Notes: generated by a model from the letters alone, not told the origin. Shown: positions 13,648 to 41,489, counted from the stretch's first letter. The stretch: DNA of 64,000 bases from Phymorhynchus buccinoides (GCA_017654935.2 CM065695.1:25025073-25089072); one strand, 5' to 3'. Program-made: numbers and translations.

Positions 13648-14115
13648 TTAACTCATTCGCATCGCAACGATTTTTAATTATTAAAAAACCCCACCAAATC
13701 ACTCCAGCCATACACACAAACAAAACATGCATAAACAAAAGGAGAAATGAAAGAAGATTACAGGTTTTTTCTTCAGGTTTAGACAGAGGGAAGTGGTAGA
13801 TCAGACATTTCTATATAGAGACTTTGCAAATTATATATAATTTTATTTTTTATACATAAGAGGAAAGTTTAATGGTGTGTTTGTTTTTTCTTCTTCAATT
13901 TTTGATCGTTTATAGAGATTTTATATAAAAAAGCTATCTACACCGATTGGTTTCTCCACAACAAAAGCAAAATTGTGGTCTAAGGGAGCGAAGCGAGTTT
14001 AGAAGAGACTAAGGTATGGTGTGCACACATATTTACTTCCCTTGAAGCAAATGTATCAAATTGACAGCTCTCTTAATTCCGGACATATATGACCGGAACG
14101 ACTTGAATGAGCTAA
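13648..14115. mobile_element. TIR element (TTAACTCATTC)
   Basis: About 470 bp, ends TTAACTCATTCGCATCGCAA and GACTTGAATGAGCTAA. An inverted-orientation copy of about 390 bp is at 41101-41489. A TTAA-like target suggests another piggyBac-type family. Confidence 0.7.
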
Positions 14116-14138
14116 GTACCCATCACATGAGAGTGGCC

Positions 14139-14337
14139 CAGACCTGTTTACCCCCTACCCAAGTCTTGAGTAGTCTGGATGGCTGAAATGAGAAGTTTGG
14201 GTGCAAAATGGGTAGTTTTATTTATTAAACCATCAAACAATGTTCACTGAAAATGAGTAATTAGAGCAATTTTGAAGAGTAGTAGAGGTCCAAATTGAAT
14301 AGAATACTACTCAAAAAGAGTAGAGTAAACAGGTCTG
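14139..14337. mobile_element. MITE with CAGACCTGTTTAC ends
   Basis: About 200 bp; CAGACCTGTTTACCCC and GAGTAAACAGGTCTG are inverted. The interior has CTACTC/GAGTAG pairs. Related copy at 51562-51781. Confidence 0.8.
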
Positions 14338-14432
14338 GTGGTCCTTAACTTCTTATGCCCAGCTTAAAAAGGACAAATCTGATGTACCTCCCGCGATTGA
14401 ATGAGGAGAGGAAGAAAACCAGCTGTGCTATG

Positions 14433-14622
14433 TTATCCCTTTCACCGCCAATGTCGCATTTTAGCACCACAATGGTTTAACACCCATGTCACTAAAAGGC
14501 ATCAAATCAGGGCCTGTTATCCGAAGACCCTATTTTCTTAATTTTGGGAGGTAAGGATAGGCTTAATATTAAGTTTAATGATATTTTGGGGCTGTAAAAT
14601 GGCTGGCGGCGAAAGGGTTATA
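14433..14622. mobile_element. piggyBac-like MITE, internally deleted
   Basis: Family of 19844-20090, about 190 bp, from CCCTTTCACCGCCAATGTCG to GGCGGCGAAAGGG. The flanking target reads TTAT on both sides instead of TTAA. Confidence 0.75.
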
Positions 14623-15239
14623 AAGTGTGTAGCTGAAAAAACAACAACGAAAAAGCATTCATAATATTATTTTATGTATATTTGATTTGATTGTAGCGAG
14701 TCTTATGTGTATCTTATTGTCTATGTAAAGCGCTTTGAGCTCCCTGCAAAGGGAGTAAAGCGCTATGAAAATGTTCAGTATTATTATTATTATTACTCAG
14801 GCAAACTGTAGTGAACAGTTCTCTCCGTCTTACTCCTAACTGCACCGAGCCCTGTTTGGTCCTGGTACCGTGGTCGTGGGTGCGTCTTGGGCGGTTGATG
14901 CGGGTGGTGTGATGTGGATTGGACTAGGCTGGCAGAACGACTGGCAGTTTGGTCTGCTTTGCAATTTGCTACCCGTGTTGGCTGACTGGGTCGCACTCAT
15001 GATTTCGGTACGCGCATGAATGTCTTTTCTGTGTGTTTGTGCTGTGCGTGTGTGTGTGTGTGTACGTGTGAAGTATCGGATTTGTATTTAATATATATAT
15101 ATTTCTGAATGTTTTGTGTTTATTACTATTGTTATTGTTGTTGTCTAAAGTTAAATTTGTAAGCGCTCTGAGCTCTTTGCAGAAAGAGCGCAACAAATAT
15201 CCATTATTATTATTATTAAAAGTCACTGTGAAAAGGTCC

Positions 15240-16140
15240 AACAACAACAACAAAAACTAAAGTCATGTTCTTAGCTCTTTATTTCAAATACTAACAAAGT
15301 ACTAGGTATGAATCGCTTCCAGCAATAAGTAAAAAAAAAATAATGGTCAGAGCACAGAAGGTTGGCCACTTAAAAACACACCAAAAATCAGAATTTAGAA
15401 GAAGGAAATTAAAGAAATGTTTCTGGAAACCTTATGAATTCTTCCTTTACAGGTTTTGCTGTTGTCATTTTGATTTACTCACTACATTAAAAAAAAAGAA
15501 AAAAAAAAGTAAAGGAAAAATAAAAGACGAAAAGGAAAACAACTTTCACATCACTTTGCTGATCTTGAAATTAACTTCAATCTGTATTATGTTGATTTTT
15601 GCAATTTGCCTTCTCTACAGATTTAAAACATGCGGACCTTAGCTCACAGATCACTTTCAAATCAAAACACGAATAATGTAATGAAGATGATGGGGAGAAA
15701 AAAAAAAAGAAGCCAACTGCAATACCTGTGACAAGGAAAAGAGTGCTCAAATCACTTTGCTGATCTTGAACTTAACATAATCTGTATTTCATTATGTTGA
15801 TTTTTGCAATTCGCTTTCTCTACATATTTAACAGGTGCATAGCTAAACAAAAGTCATGGTAATGAAGATGACGGAAAAATTAAAAGAAAGCAAGGAAAAG
15901 AGCTCTCACTATGGGTGCACGTGATGATGCAAACCTTTGCTTTAATCTTTCTTTTTAGGTCTAAACCTAGTTTTCTCCTCAAGGGCGTAATCCTTATATG
16001 AGAGGATTTTCTTCAAGGCAGACCCCTACCTAAACCCGCAGCAAATCGCCTGCGTCAGGCATACCCACACTCAGGCACCCATGTCTCAGATTACTCAGCA
16101 CAGCAAGCATTCAAAACAATTATCACTCAAACAAACACAC
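15240..16140. other. Intergenic region downstream of PFDN4
   Basis: AT-rich. TCACTTTGCTGATCTTGAA plus a CTGTATTT..ATTATGTTGATTTTTGCAATT block occurs twice (15560 and 15750), a ~200-bp direct duplication. 15960-16140 may be PFDN4 3' UTR if the signal beside the stop is not used. Confidence 0.45.
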
Positions 16141-16144
16141 CGTT

Positions 16145-16505
16145 TATTGTTCAATCTTCCTCAGACTTAAAATTAATGTTGGAGCCAAACCAGAAAATCA
16201 AACACACACACATTTTATTGTTCAATCTTCCTCAGACTTCAAATGAATGTTGGAGCCAAACCAGAAAATCAAACAAACACGCATGTTGTTGTTCAATCTT
16301 CCTCAGACTTCAAATAAATGTTGGAGCCAACAGGAAAATCAAACAAACACGCATGTTGATGTTCAATCTTCCTCAGACTTCAAATCAATGTTGGAGCCAA
16401 CAAGAAAATAAAACAAACACGCATGTTGTTCAATTTTTCTTCGCCTCCAAATCAGCCAACAAGAAAATAAAACAAGCAGTCAAGCCAGAAAATGAAACAC
16501 GCACA
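16145..16505 (-). repeat. Tandem copies of the PFDN4 terminal-exon end
   Basis: About five degenerate units, roughly 60-70 bp each, lie directly downstream of the PFDN4 stop. In minus-strand sense each resembles GGCTCCAACATT...GAGGAAGATTGA, and some continue into CAATAAA. The frame can still be read in some copies, for example GSNIHLKSEED followed by a stop, against GSNINLEAEED and stop in the gene. Copies lie near 16150-16190, 16214-16256, 16292-16330, 16361-16400 and 16428-16460. The last is shortest and most diverged. Confidence 0.85.
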
Positions 16506-16508
16506 CAT

Positions 16509-16514
16509 TTTATT
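16509..16514 (-). terminator. AATAAA polyadenylation signal next to the PFDN4 stop
   Basis: The minus strand reads TGA AC AATAAA ATG. Its position would give a 3' UTR of only tens of bases. Similar ATTGAACAATAAA stretches recur in downstream copies, so the real cleavage site may be variable. Confidence 0.55.
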
Positions 16515-16516
16515 GT

Positions 16517-16718
16517 TCAATCTTCCTCGGCCTCCAGATTGATGTTGGAGCCAAACTTGGCATACAGCTGCACCTTGAGCTCGGACAGGATGCCCTTGTG
16601 GTGCTCCACTTGCGACTCCAGGCGGGTTATCTCCTCCTGGACAGTGGCCTTGGCCTTCTCGATCAGCGTGCCCGCCTCCTCCATGCCCGTGTTGACGAAC
16701 AGCTCCCCGATCTGATAG
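16517..16718 (-). CDS. PFDN4: PFDN4 exon 4 (terminal) with stop
   Basis: One base plus 67 codons including TGA. It starts after CCTTAACCGAGCTCAC, so the intron ends in AC, preceded by a U12-like branch sequence. It encodes YQIGELF, then the second coiled-coil helix, and ends in NLEAEED. An AATAAA (CAATAAAATG) lies only two bases beyond the stop codon. Confidence 0.92.
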
Positions 16719-19700
16719 GTGAGCTCGGTTAAGGCGACTGTAAAACCAGTGTTAATTTTGATGCTCATAGGTTCGTCTATGACGCTCATAACTACCAACT
16801 CACAACTGTACTGTGTCAGAACAGTGCATCAGTAAATGCAACAACTTTTCACGTGATGCACAGTTTCAAAAAAAGTTTTAAAAAATTGTATAAAGAGAAA
16901 GTCCATATTAAAGATCCAGATGACCCTTGAAAAATGTAATAAAACAATAACGATAATAATAATAAACGGACACTTATATAGCGCTTTTTATCCAGCACAA
17001 AGTGCTTTACACAGACCTGTTTACCCTTATAATGAAAAACCCGGAATTTGCCACAAAAAAACCCGGAATTTGAGAACAAAAACCGGAATTCACATGATCT
17101 GTACACGACTCGCGATAAAGCGGTTTCTTCTTCTTCTCCTTTCCGCGAACATCGGCGTCGATTTTCAATATTGTGATGATTTCTTGGCTCAATTTTGCCA
17201 GAAAAGTTTTATTAGTAAATTCAGTCACTAATTCTTAGTCAATTTTAGTATAAAACAAGCTGGAAAAAGCAAAATACCTGGAAATGTCCACGATGGGACA
17301 GAGAAAAATCACTCGGCCGCGGATCGGCGGATGCCAAGTTGCAACTCGGCGCCATCGCGATCAATTTTCACTTGATTTTCCGTTCAAAATTCTCACATCA
17401 TCGTATTTTCCAGTGATAATATAATCTAAATTGACTCATTTCAAGCCCTAATTACAATCTCTACCATTAAAAAACTGCCTGGAAAGCTCTTCGAATCGAC
17501 AGTAAAAGTCTGGCCGCCATTTGCTCAGTCCCGAAATAGATCGACCAAAATAAAAACATTATTTCACCCCTTTAACCAATGAAAATGCAGCATTTAATGC
17601 ATGCGACGTCAAGCACAACCCTTTTTCTGATGACGTAGTGTGTTAGGTACACGTTTCGGTCAACCCTTGCGTCTTTTACTACGAACGGAAACAAATAATA
17701 GACGGTTTTTCGAAATCCCGGAATTTTCAGCGTTCACCCGGAATTTACTATTTTACTCGGAATTTTAGCAAATTTCCGGAATAATTCCGGCAAAACCGGA
17801 ATGGTAAACAGGTCTGTTTACAATAAGCATTGAAACACTCACAGACATACACACATGCACACACACACAACAGACAAACATGTATGTAGGTGCACGCACG
17901 CCACACGGCTTTACAAAACTGGCATTTGCAGACTCTTTAGTTGCTGCCGGCTACAGAGGCGGGAAATGCGAATGACTCAACCTCTTGGAAGCGCCAGAAA
18001 CAAGTGGGAAAACAGAGTGGAACGTATGTTTTCGTCCACTGCTTCTAAACAGACTTTCGATTTGCCAAACATTTTGGTGTGAGCATACATAGGTGTGTGG
18101 TGAACACATTGTGTGAACACGAACCAAAAGCAGTGTTAATTAATAAACCACGCTTTGTGTACATTATAGCAGTCAGGGTTGGAATTCTATTTTAAAGGCC
18201 TAGGTTTTTCCCTCAGTACCACACACAGTACATAAGTGTGCTTTTACACAGTCACAGTTACTCAGTCACAGCTGAGCAATTTAAATTGAAAGACAACTAG
18301 TGTCAGTGTGTAGTTTCTCCACAGCACAAAGCAGGAACACACTAGGCTATGCTCTTCAAACCAACACACGTGTGTAGTAAGCACAGCGACCAAATACGCA
18401 CATCCTGCCTGCGTGCACCTTTGCTGACACACACGGTCAAGGAATGGGAGGGAGGGATGGATGGGGAAGGAAGGAGATGCAAAAGAGGAGGAGGTGAGTG
18501 GGTTTCACGATAGCGCATATGTGGGAACACCAAATTGAACGGCCGTGGCCAGTGAACACACAGACATACACACACAGACCCACACACATTTCATCAAACA
18601 CACAGAAAACACATTCTCACTGAAACGCACACACACTTACACAAACATACACTTGTACAAACATGCACGCACGCACACACACACACACACACACAAACGC
18701 ACTCACATACACAAAGCACACACATGCACTGCACTCACAGACACATACTCGCACACACACCCTCTCTCTAGCCGAACACAATCTCTCCTGCGCACACATA
18801 CTCATATACATGCAAGCACATATACCCACACAGCACACTTGCCCAACCTGTACATTTACTGATGCACTGGTCTGACACACAGACCTGTTTACCCAAAATC
18901 TTCACTGTCAGTAATCCCAAGCTCTGAAATCAGTAATTTCAGGCATCTGTCCGTAATTTTGCTGGCCGAGAAATCCTGCTTTTTCAGCCTGCTTTTTCAC
19001 AAACTGTAAAAATGTTTTTTTTTTGATTGGTTGGGGGAGATAAATGCAACGAGAAAATGTGCATATGTGCGCGCAGGTGTGTGAAGATGTTTAATATGTT
19101 GGGGTCTCTGTGCGCGTGGGCATTCTTCACTCTTCTCAGTGATGGGCAAGATATAATATTGTGACTGGCCTGTCGCTGTGGTGCCGTGGTGCCGTGGTGG
19201 TGGTGGTGGTGCTCACGTGTACAGACACTTTAAGATGCCTATATGTTTTGCATTGTATTGCATTTATTGTCAGGGCTCCCAGGGACCCCCATTCGGGGGT
19301 CTATGAAGCACTAAAATTCTAAAGGACCCTCTAAAAGAATGTGCAGGGGGTCCCAGGGATGCACTAGAAAAAATCTTTTTAGCATTTGCAATGCCACTGG
19401 GACCCTCTATCCTGCCTCTAGGACCCTCTATGCCGTAAGTGAAGGAGTCCCTGGGACCCCTTGTTTTGCAGGACGACTGGGAGCCCTGATTGCATTGTAT
19501 TGATCGACTGCAAGACAAATTTCCTCATTTTAAAATGGGAACAATAAATGATTGATTGACTGATTGATTGATTGATTGATTGACTGATTGATTGATTGAA
19601 CTCTACAAAGGATATGGAACACAGTCGTCTTCTCCCTCCAGCATCAGCAGCTCGTCTTCGGCATCCTGAAGGTTCTCCAACTCTTTCTGAAAACAACGAG

Positions 19701-20722
19701 AAAGAAAAATAAAATAAAGTGGGATGCCTTGACTTTCAAGTTATGACATTAATTACAACAATAAAAACACCCACATGATTAGAAATAGAATGGTAAACTA
19801 TTTGTTGAAAAGTGACATGTGCATCAACTAAATCCATGAAGTATTAACCCTTTCACCGCCAATGTCGCATTTTTGCACCACAATGATTTAACAAACATGT
19901 CATAAAAGCTCTTGAAATCAGGGTCTGTTATTCAATGATATTGTGTTCCTGAATTTGGGCAGTAAGGATTGACCCCATTCTAAATGTGTCACAGAGAAAT
20001 CCAACAATATTGCAGACAAAATCTTTTCTGTAGCCAAGTAGCTTTAATGGACATTTTTGGCTCAAAGATGGCTGGCGGTGAAAGGGTTAAAGAGAGAGAG
20101 AGAGAGAGAGAGAGAGCCAATTTATAGTCTTTTCTTAGGTCATAGGTATTTACTTTCCAGCTTTGCTCCCTGTGTTTGGACGCGCATGTAGGAATTAGAA
20201 ATTGCATTTAAGAGCAAACGAATGTTAGACATTTTCTTTTAGCAAAACGAAGTCATGCTTTTGCTTGCAGTCATGAAATCGCTGTAACAGGCTTGAATAA
20301 TCGGCGTTCAATTTGATCAGGAACAGGCAACTTTGTCGTAATCATGGCAGCACATACGACGATTCTGCAGCAACCTAATATCAAGTGAAGTGTGACAATA
20401 CCTTTTTCAGTTTGAGCTCGTCCTTCAGGTCCTGCATCTTGGCATTGTTCCTGGCAAACTTGTTGATGTTCTGCTGGTCGTCCAGAGTCACCTGCGTGTC
20501 ACTGTCACCCTGAAGGAAAACATCAACACAACACGGAGTCAGTACTGCACACACAAGAAGCCACAACCACAGTAAGTGTACAACAATATTCACATTTCTG
20601 CATACAAGTAGCGTACATGATAATCTGTTGAACGAACAAGTGCGAAGCCCACAGGTGACAACAGCTTGCTCGAGAGAGGGAGGGGCAAGTTTGACATGCT
20701 ATCTCCCCTACGGACAGTATGA

Positions 20723-20758
<36 letters not shown>

Positions 20759-22960
20759 TGTGAATGTGTGTGCATTCTTCTCTTCTTCCAGTTGTGTCCA
20801 CAATCAACACTCTGATTCATTGGCACTATACTGGCCGAGGTTCAAAGTCGGACAAGAGAAACAAACAAAAAAAAGAAGCAAATTTAGTGACCCAGCCAGT
20901 CAGGTCTCCCTGAGGGTCCCCTACATGATGCCGCATCAGACACTTGAGACAGGAACACATAGAGCTGTGCGCAGTGACCATACATAATTTGATTGGACAA
21001 TGGCAAGCAGCCATTTCATTTTCAGTCACATATGTCCCAGGCCCAATAATCCCGTTGTGTCACGTTGTGTTTAGGTCCCAGGCCCAATGTCCCAGGCCCA
21101 ATAATCCCGTTGTGTGCCCAATAGGTCCCATCCCGTTGTGTCCCAGTGATTGTGTCCCAGGATAGGTCCCATCCCGTTGTGTCCCAGGCCCATTAGGTCC
21201 CAGGCCCGTTGTGTCCCAGATACATGGCTTCGGATGGGTGTGTGTGTACGTGTGTGTGCAAGGGCGTATGTGTGTGTGTCTACTGTCTGTCGTTTCTGTC
21301 TTTCTCTCTCTGTCTCTTTCTCTCTCTCTCTCGCACGCAGACATTTGCGCAAAATTTAAAACCTACCCGTAGCCTGGAGAATGTGAGATACGGGCCCATA
21401 CCCCGAGCCTTGCCAAAAAAAAAAAATCTTCATCGAGCACCGTAGGCATTGGTTTGTTCCCAATCCCATTTTCAATGCTATTAAAACTGTGTTTATACAT
21501 TTATAACAATCACAGTTTTCAATCAACTGACAGATAAAAAATAAATCTACAACGCCTGGCAGTGTCACCAAACTTCTCAAAAAAAACTGAGCTTCCATCC
21601 CTTCAACAAGGGCGCCAACACCTCCGTCTGACCATGCTCTACAGAGTGGTTGAGGGGTTAGTTCTGGCCTTACCCCCTGAAGACTTCATCACTTATCACA
21701 AATCGAGCAGACTGATAAGATCCGGACTTCCTTACTCGTTGAACCCAATCAGATCTTCAGTTAGAAACAACAACAAAGCAATAAAAGTTCCCCCTCAAAC
21801 ACCGACCAGTTCAAAAACTCTTTCTTTGTTAGAACACCAATGGAGTGGAACCATCTGAATAACAGCACCATCCAGGATCACGATCAGGATCAGGACGTCG
21901 CAGGTGCCAATACTGGCAATAGTCGCGACAGAACTAGGAGGGCGCATGTACCTATAGAAAACATTAGAAAGAAAAAGACCTAACGCTTGCACTGGGCTAA
22001 AACCATTAAACCCCCCAGTTCAGTCGGTAAGGAACAGACCCACTTTCAGCAACAAGCGGGGGAGGGGGTAGGAGGAGGAATCTAATTTTAGTGGTCAGTT
22101 GGCGCAGGCTCAAAATCTGATCAGCGCTGATGTAAATGCGCTGATACTGTGATAGAGCCTGCGTTGACGGTGGCCTCATTTAACTTGTTCCACTCCGCAG
22201 CAGTTCGACATTCTTGGACACGAAATCCACTTGAGTGGTTGATGACCTGTTGTTCGAGGATGTTTGTGGACTGGAAGTGGAAGCCTTCATATTTGGTGGA
22301 TTTGATCCTGCGAACGCTTTGTATTTGATGCCTGGCTACTCGCAGACCGCAAACATGAACATGATTCCCTGTGTGTAGGCTAAAAAGGCCTACACCTGTA
22401 GAGTTTAAACTAAGGATTAATCCTTTTTGTTTTCGCATACGTTTGGGCAGTGTGACTGTTTTTATTTTGTCAAACCGAAAAATCTGGGCATCAATTTCTG
22501 GATTACGGTTTATTTTATTAGTTGATTTACTTCCCTTGATTTTAACGATGATTATCGGCTGTTTTAGACTTTTACTACTTTTAGACATTGTTTAGCTATC
22601 CACCTCAACATATCGTTGTTTCCGTTTCATCAAAATAACCAACCTAATCCTATATTTTCCCCAAGCAAGGCAGAATGCTGCTTCTTAGTAAGCAGATTGC
22701 ATTCATGTTGACGGTCTGCGAGTAGCCAGGCGTGGTATTTGCTGGAGTGGAGCGAGAAACTTTTCCGCTGAGAGTGCAGGAATGTCCAAGCCAACTCCGT
22801 TTCATGAGGCCTTCAAAAGATAGTTATCAATTAACCAACGTCAATAAACCGCCTCTGCGCAATCTCTCCCCGTCGCAGTTATGCCAAACTACTGGATTGT
22901 AGCGATGTATTTGAAAGAAGAAATCCCATGGTTACTCACGTCTTTGATGGTGGCTGCCAT
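16517..22960 (-). CDS. PFDN4: Prefoldin subunit 4 (four exons, complete)
   Basis: Beta-type subunit of the heterohexameric prefoldin chaperone, which hands unfolded actin and tubulin to the cytosolic CCT chaperonin. Joined exons are 22960-22940, 20509-20402, 19686-19616 and 16718-16517. All phases agree and give 133 aa. The N-terminal helix carries TLDDQQNINKFARN (family DQQKINKFARN). The hairpin region reads LQDAEDELLMLEGEDDCVPY and is followed by QIGELF. The C-terminal helix ends in KVQLYAKFGSNINLEAEED, nearly identical to vertebrate PFDN4. Length matches the family (about 134 aa). The start is the ATG opening MAATIKD, in exon 1 just before a GTGAGT donor. The third intron appears to be U12-type. 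Copies of the end of the terminal exon follow downstream. The gene is divergent from TMX3. Structure is seen in sequence; function is from the family. Confidence 0.93.
17012..17816. mobile_element. 805-bp element with CAGACCTGTTTACC ends
   Basis: Ends CAGACCTGTTTACCCTTATA and GGTAAACAGGTCTG. It interrupts a GTGCTTTACAATAAG motif, leaving TTTACA on both sides (target duplication of about 6 bp). Both ends contain CCGGAATT repeats. No transposase frame is seen. It lies in PFDN4 intron 3, the putative AT-AC intron. Confidence 0.8.
19270..19489. mobile_element. hAT-like MITE (TCAGGGCTCCCAG ends)
   Basis: Thirteen-base inverted ends TCAGGGCTCCCAG and CTGGGAGCCCTGA, with internal GGGACCC/GGGTCCC repeats. 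CAGGG termini are typical of hAT elements. PFDN4 intron 3. Confidence 0.72.
19616..19686 (-). CDS. PFDN4: PFDN4 exon 3, ending at an AT-AC donor
   Basis: 71 bp from acceptor TTGTTTTCAG, encoding KELENLQDAEDELLMLEGED and then DCV plus two bases (CC). No GT donor gives the conserved VPYQIG junction. Directly after GTTCC the sequence is ATATCCTTT, an exact match to the U12-type AT-AC donor consensus. Joining there gives GTT CCC TAT CAG, which is VPYQ. Confidence 0.88.
19844..20090. mobile_element. piggyBac-like MITE
   Basis: About 247 bp with termini TTAACCCTTTCACCGCCA and its inverted complement, and TTAA on both sides. It lies in PFDN4 intron 2, about 160 bp from exon 3. It has no coding capacity. 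TTAA targets and CCC termini are diagnostic of piggyBac-mobilised elements. Confidence 0.85.
20402..20509 (-). CDS. PFDN4: PFDN4 exon 2
   Basis: 36 codons, in and out in phase 0. Acceptor is TTTTCCTTCAG, donor is AAG/GTATTG. It encodes the first long helix of the prefoldin coiled coil, including the family signature DDQQNINKFARN and ending in KLKK. Confidence 0.92.
21030..21235. repeat. Degenerate minisatellite
   Basis: Irregular repetition of GTCCCAGGCCCA, AATCCCGTTGTGT and TAGGTCCCATCCC. PFDN4 intron 1. Confidence 0.75.
21550..21990 (+). mobile_element. LINE reverse-transcriptase C-terminal remnant
   Basis: Frame pieces QGRQHLRLTMLYRVVEGLVL and, after a frameshift, FFVRTPMEWNHLNNSTIQ match the RR..RL.MLYR...GLV and FF.RT...WN.L end motifs of LINE ORF2. 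Degenerate. It lies in PFDN4 intron 1. Confidence 0.7.
22125..22600 (-). mobile_element. Probable LINE ORF2 C-terminal remnant
   Basis: An open frame of about 155 codons on the minus strand ends FRVQECRTAAEWNKLNEATV and then NAGS, like the LINE end motif F..R....WN.L...V..A.S. The N-terminal part is not recognised. A 20-bp segment (GGTCTGCGAGTAGCCAGGC) inside it recurs in inverted orientation at 22708-22727. Confidence 0.5.
22940..22960 (-). CDS. PFDN4: PFDN4 exon 1 (coding part)
   Basis: Seven codons, MAATIKD, followed by the donor GTGAGT. The phase is 0, so it joins directly to GDSDTQV in exon 2. The ATG lies in AAAATGGCAGCC, which resembles a YY1-type initiator motif; any regulatory role is inference. 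Confidence 0.88.
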
Positions 22961-23175
22961 TTTGAATCGAATAGTCAGATTAGCAGAAAATGCTAATACA
23001 GTAACCCATAAAAAAAAGTCCTATAGCCGTGATATTAAAATTGAAGAATAATATAATAATTTAATATTATTCCAAAGTTTGAATACGTCAAAATATTACT
23101 AAAATAATTTCATAAAGTCTTGAATAGATTCTACTTTCGTTTTCCTCATATGCTGCAGCACTGTCTTGTTGAAAC
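22961..23175. promoter_or_regulatory. Shared divergent promoter region, PFDN4 / TMX3
   Basis: 215 bp separate the PFDN4 ATG (minus) from the TMX3 ATG (plus). The interval is AT-rich with no obvious CpG island and no convincing TATA box placed for either gene. It must hold both 5' UTRs and start sites unless upstream non-coding exons exist. Bidirectional promoter function is inferred from spacing only. Confidence 0.55.
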
Positions 23176-39583
<16,408 letters not shown>

Positions 39584-39876
39584 GTGGGTGCCAGGTGTTG
39601 TTTCATGGGTGTGTAGGGTGTGTGTGTGTGTGTGTGTGGGTGGTTGCTGTGGTTTGTGTGCGCTTGGGTTCAGTTGGTTTAAACAAATCTTTATTCATTT
39701 GGAAAAGATCAAACAGTAAGATAATTAGAGCAACAACAAGCTCGAAGCTTATACCGTGCTCCTTAAATTAACATCATAATTGCACAATGGATTGAACAGA
39801 TGGAGACTGCATTTAAACCAAGTAATATAAACAACTGTGAATACAAATGAAGAGTTTAAGTGTGAACAAAATAGAA

Positions 39877-39919
<43 letters not shown>

Positions 39920-40483
39920 TCAATCAATAAATTTACAAATTTGTAAATTTGGGAGAGACCAAGGGGAAACAAAACAATAAATGATCCATAGCACAACATG
40001 GAATGTGAATCAGCCAGTAAAGCATTGGAGAAGCACACAATTCATACACGTTTCGATCATACAGACAATATTGCTTTCAAAACTTCAATACTACTACTAA
40101 TAAATAAATAAATAAGTAAATAAATAAATAGATAAATAAATAAATAGATCATAAATAAATAAATAAATACAAACATGACTTAAAATCTGTTGGTTTCAGA
40201 AATATATTCATGAACAGTTTCAAATATCAAAATGTTTGTATTGAGGTTCAGTTGGGTTCAGTTCTGTGAATGTTCTATTTTAATATTTGAGCTGTGATCT
40301 TATTTGTTCACTGTTTGTGTTTTACGTGCCACCACAGATGTATGTCCATGTTTTTGGGGACAATAAATTGTGTGACTTGTTGTAAATTGCAAATATTTAA
40401 GGTTTTTGTTCCTGAAAATCAAAAATAAGGACAGGCATCTCTGTTTTAGTTCAAGTTAGCTACTGATCTTCAAGCAACACAGT

Positions 40484-41025
40484 ACAGACAAACCTCTATT
40501 TTAAGACTTCCAAAATGTCCTGAAAAATCGGTCGTAAATTGGAGGGGTCGTATGACGGAGGTTTTCACTGGCAGCCGTAGAAAGAAAAAGTTCAGCACAG
40601 TTCATACTCTCTTCTTCATGCACACATACAATGACATATTAAAACTGGATTTGGGTCTTTCCAACTCCATAGGATTGTGCAATCGATATTACAGTTTCAC
40701 TTTGCCGACTTCTTTTAATCACCTCCACTCTCGTCCATAGTCAGTGGTTTTCGTGCTTTTCCTACACTCTCCGCCATCTTTTCTACAACAAGGGAAGCGA
40801 CTCCGCTTTCAGGCCCTTGACCGTGGTTGTTTCCCTTTGCCTGAAGTCTATGCAGACGACAGCAACGGTCGTAAAAACCAACAAAATGGCGGTTGTAAGT
40901 CGCGTTTTAGAGGAAGTCGTTTAAGAGAGGTCGTTTACATAGTAAAATGCATCTGTGCCAACAAATCCGGTCTCAAATGAGAGGTGGTCGCTTAACAGAG
41001 GGTCGTAAAATAGGGGTTTGTCTGT
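40484..41025. mobile_element. TIR element (ACAGACAAACCTCTATTTTA)
   Basis: 542 bp; ends ACAGACAAACCTCTATTTTA and AAAATAGGGGTTTGTCTGT. Internal GGTCGT repeats. Similar design to 36648 but a different sequence. Confidence 0.75.
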
Positions 41026-41100
41026 AGTACCATATTGCTGAGTATTTCCTTTCTCATCGCATCACACTGCCATTATATGATTATATCTTTCACACACACA

Positions 41101-41489
41101 TGAACTCATTCAAGTCGTTCCGGCCATATATGTATGGAAATTAATAGATAGCTGTTAATTTGATGCATTTGCTTCAAGGGAAGTAAATCTGTGTGCAACC
41201 TTGGTCACTTCTAAGCTCGCTTCACTCCCTTAGACCACAATTTTGCCTCAGACTTTGCTTTTGTAGTGGTTTGTTGTGGGGAGACCAATCGGTGTAGAGA
41301 CTTTTTCTATATAAAGTCTATATATGAAAAAGTCTGATCTACCACTTCCCTATGTCTAAACCTGAAGTAAAAACCCGTAATCTTCTTTCACATCTCCTTT
41401 TGTTTATGCATGTTTTGTTTGTGTGTATGGCTGGAGTGATTTGTGAGTTTTTGTAATAATTCAAAATGGTTGCAATGCGAATGAGTTAA
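41101..41489. mobile_element. TIR element (TTAACTCATTC), second copy
   Basis: TGAACTCATTCAAGTCGTTC to GCAATGCGAATGAGTTAA. Aligns with the reverse complement of 13648-14115 over most of its length. Confidence 0.72.

Noticed and set aside
16176..16715. 179-codon plus-strand frame over PFDN4 exon 4
   Set aside because: Antisense shadow of the PFDN4 terminal exon and its tandem copies.
18545..18880. His-Thr or Cys-Val repeat frames (also 27881-28771, 60504-61062)
   Set aside because: Products of (CA)n/(GT)n tracts; both strands are equally open.
19616..19616. GT-AG alternatives for the last PFDN4 intron (donor at GACT/GTGTTC with acceptor ACAG/TCGCC; donor TGT/GTTCCA with acceptor CGAG/CTCACC)
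   Set aside because: The first gives DDFALTELTYQIG and the second DDCLTYQIG. Both disrupt the family-conserved VPYQIG that the AT-AC solution restores exactly.
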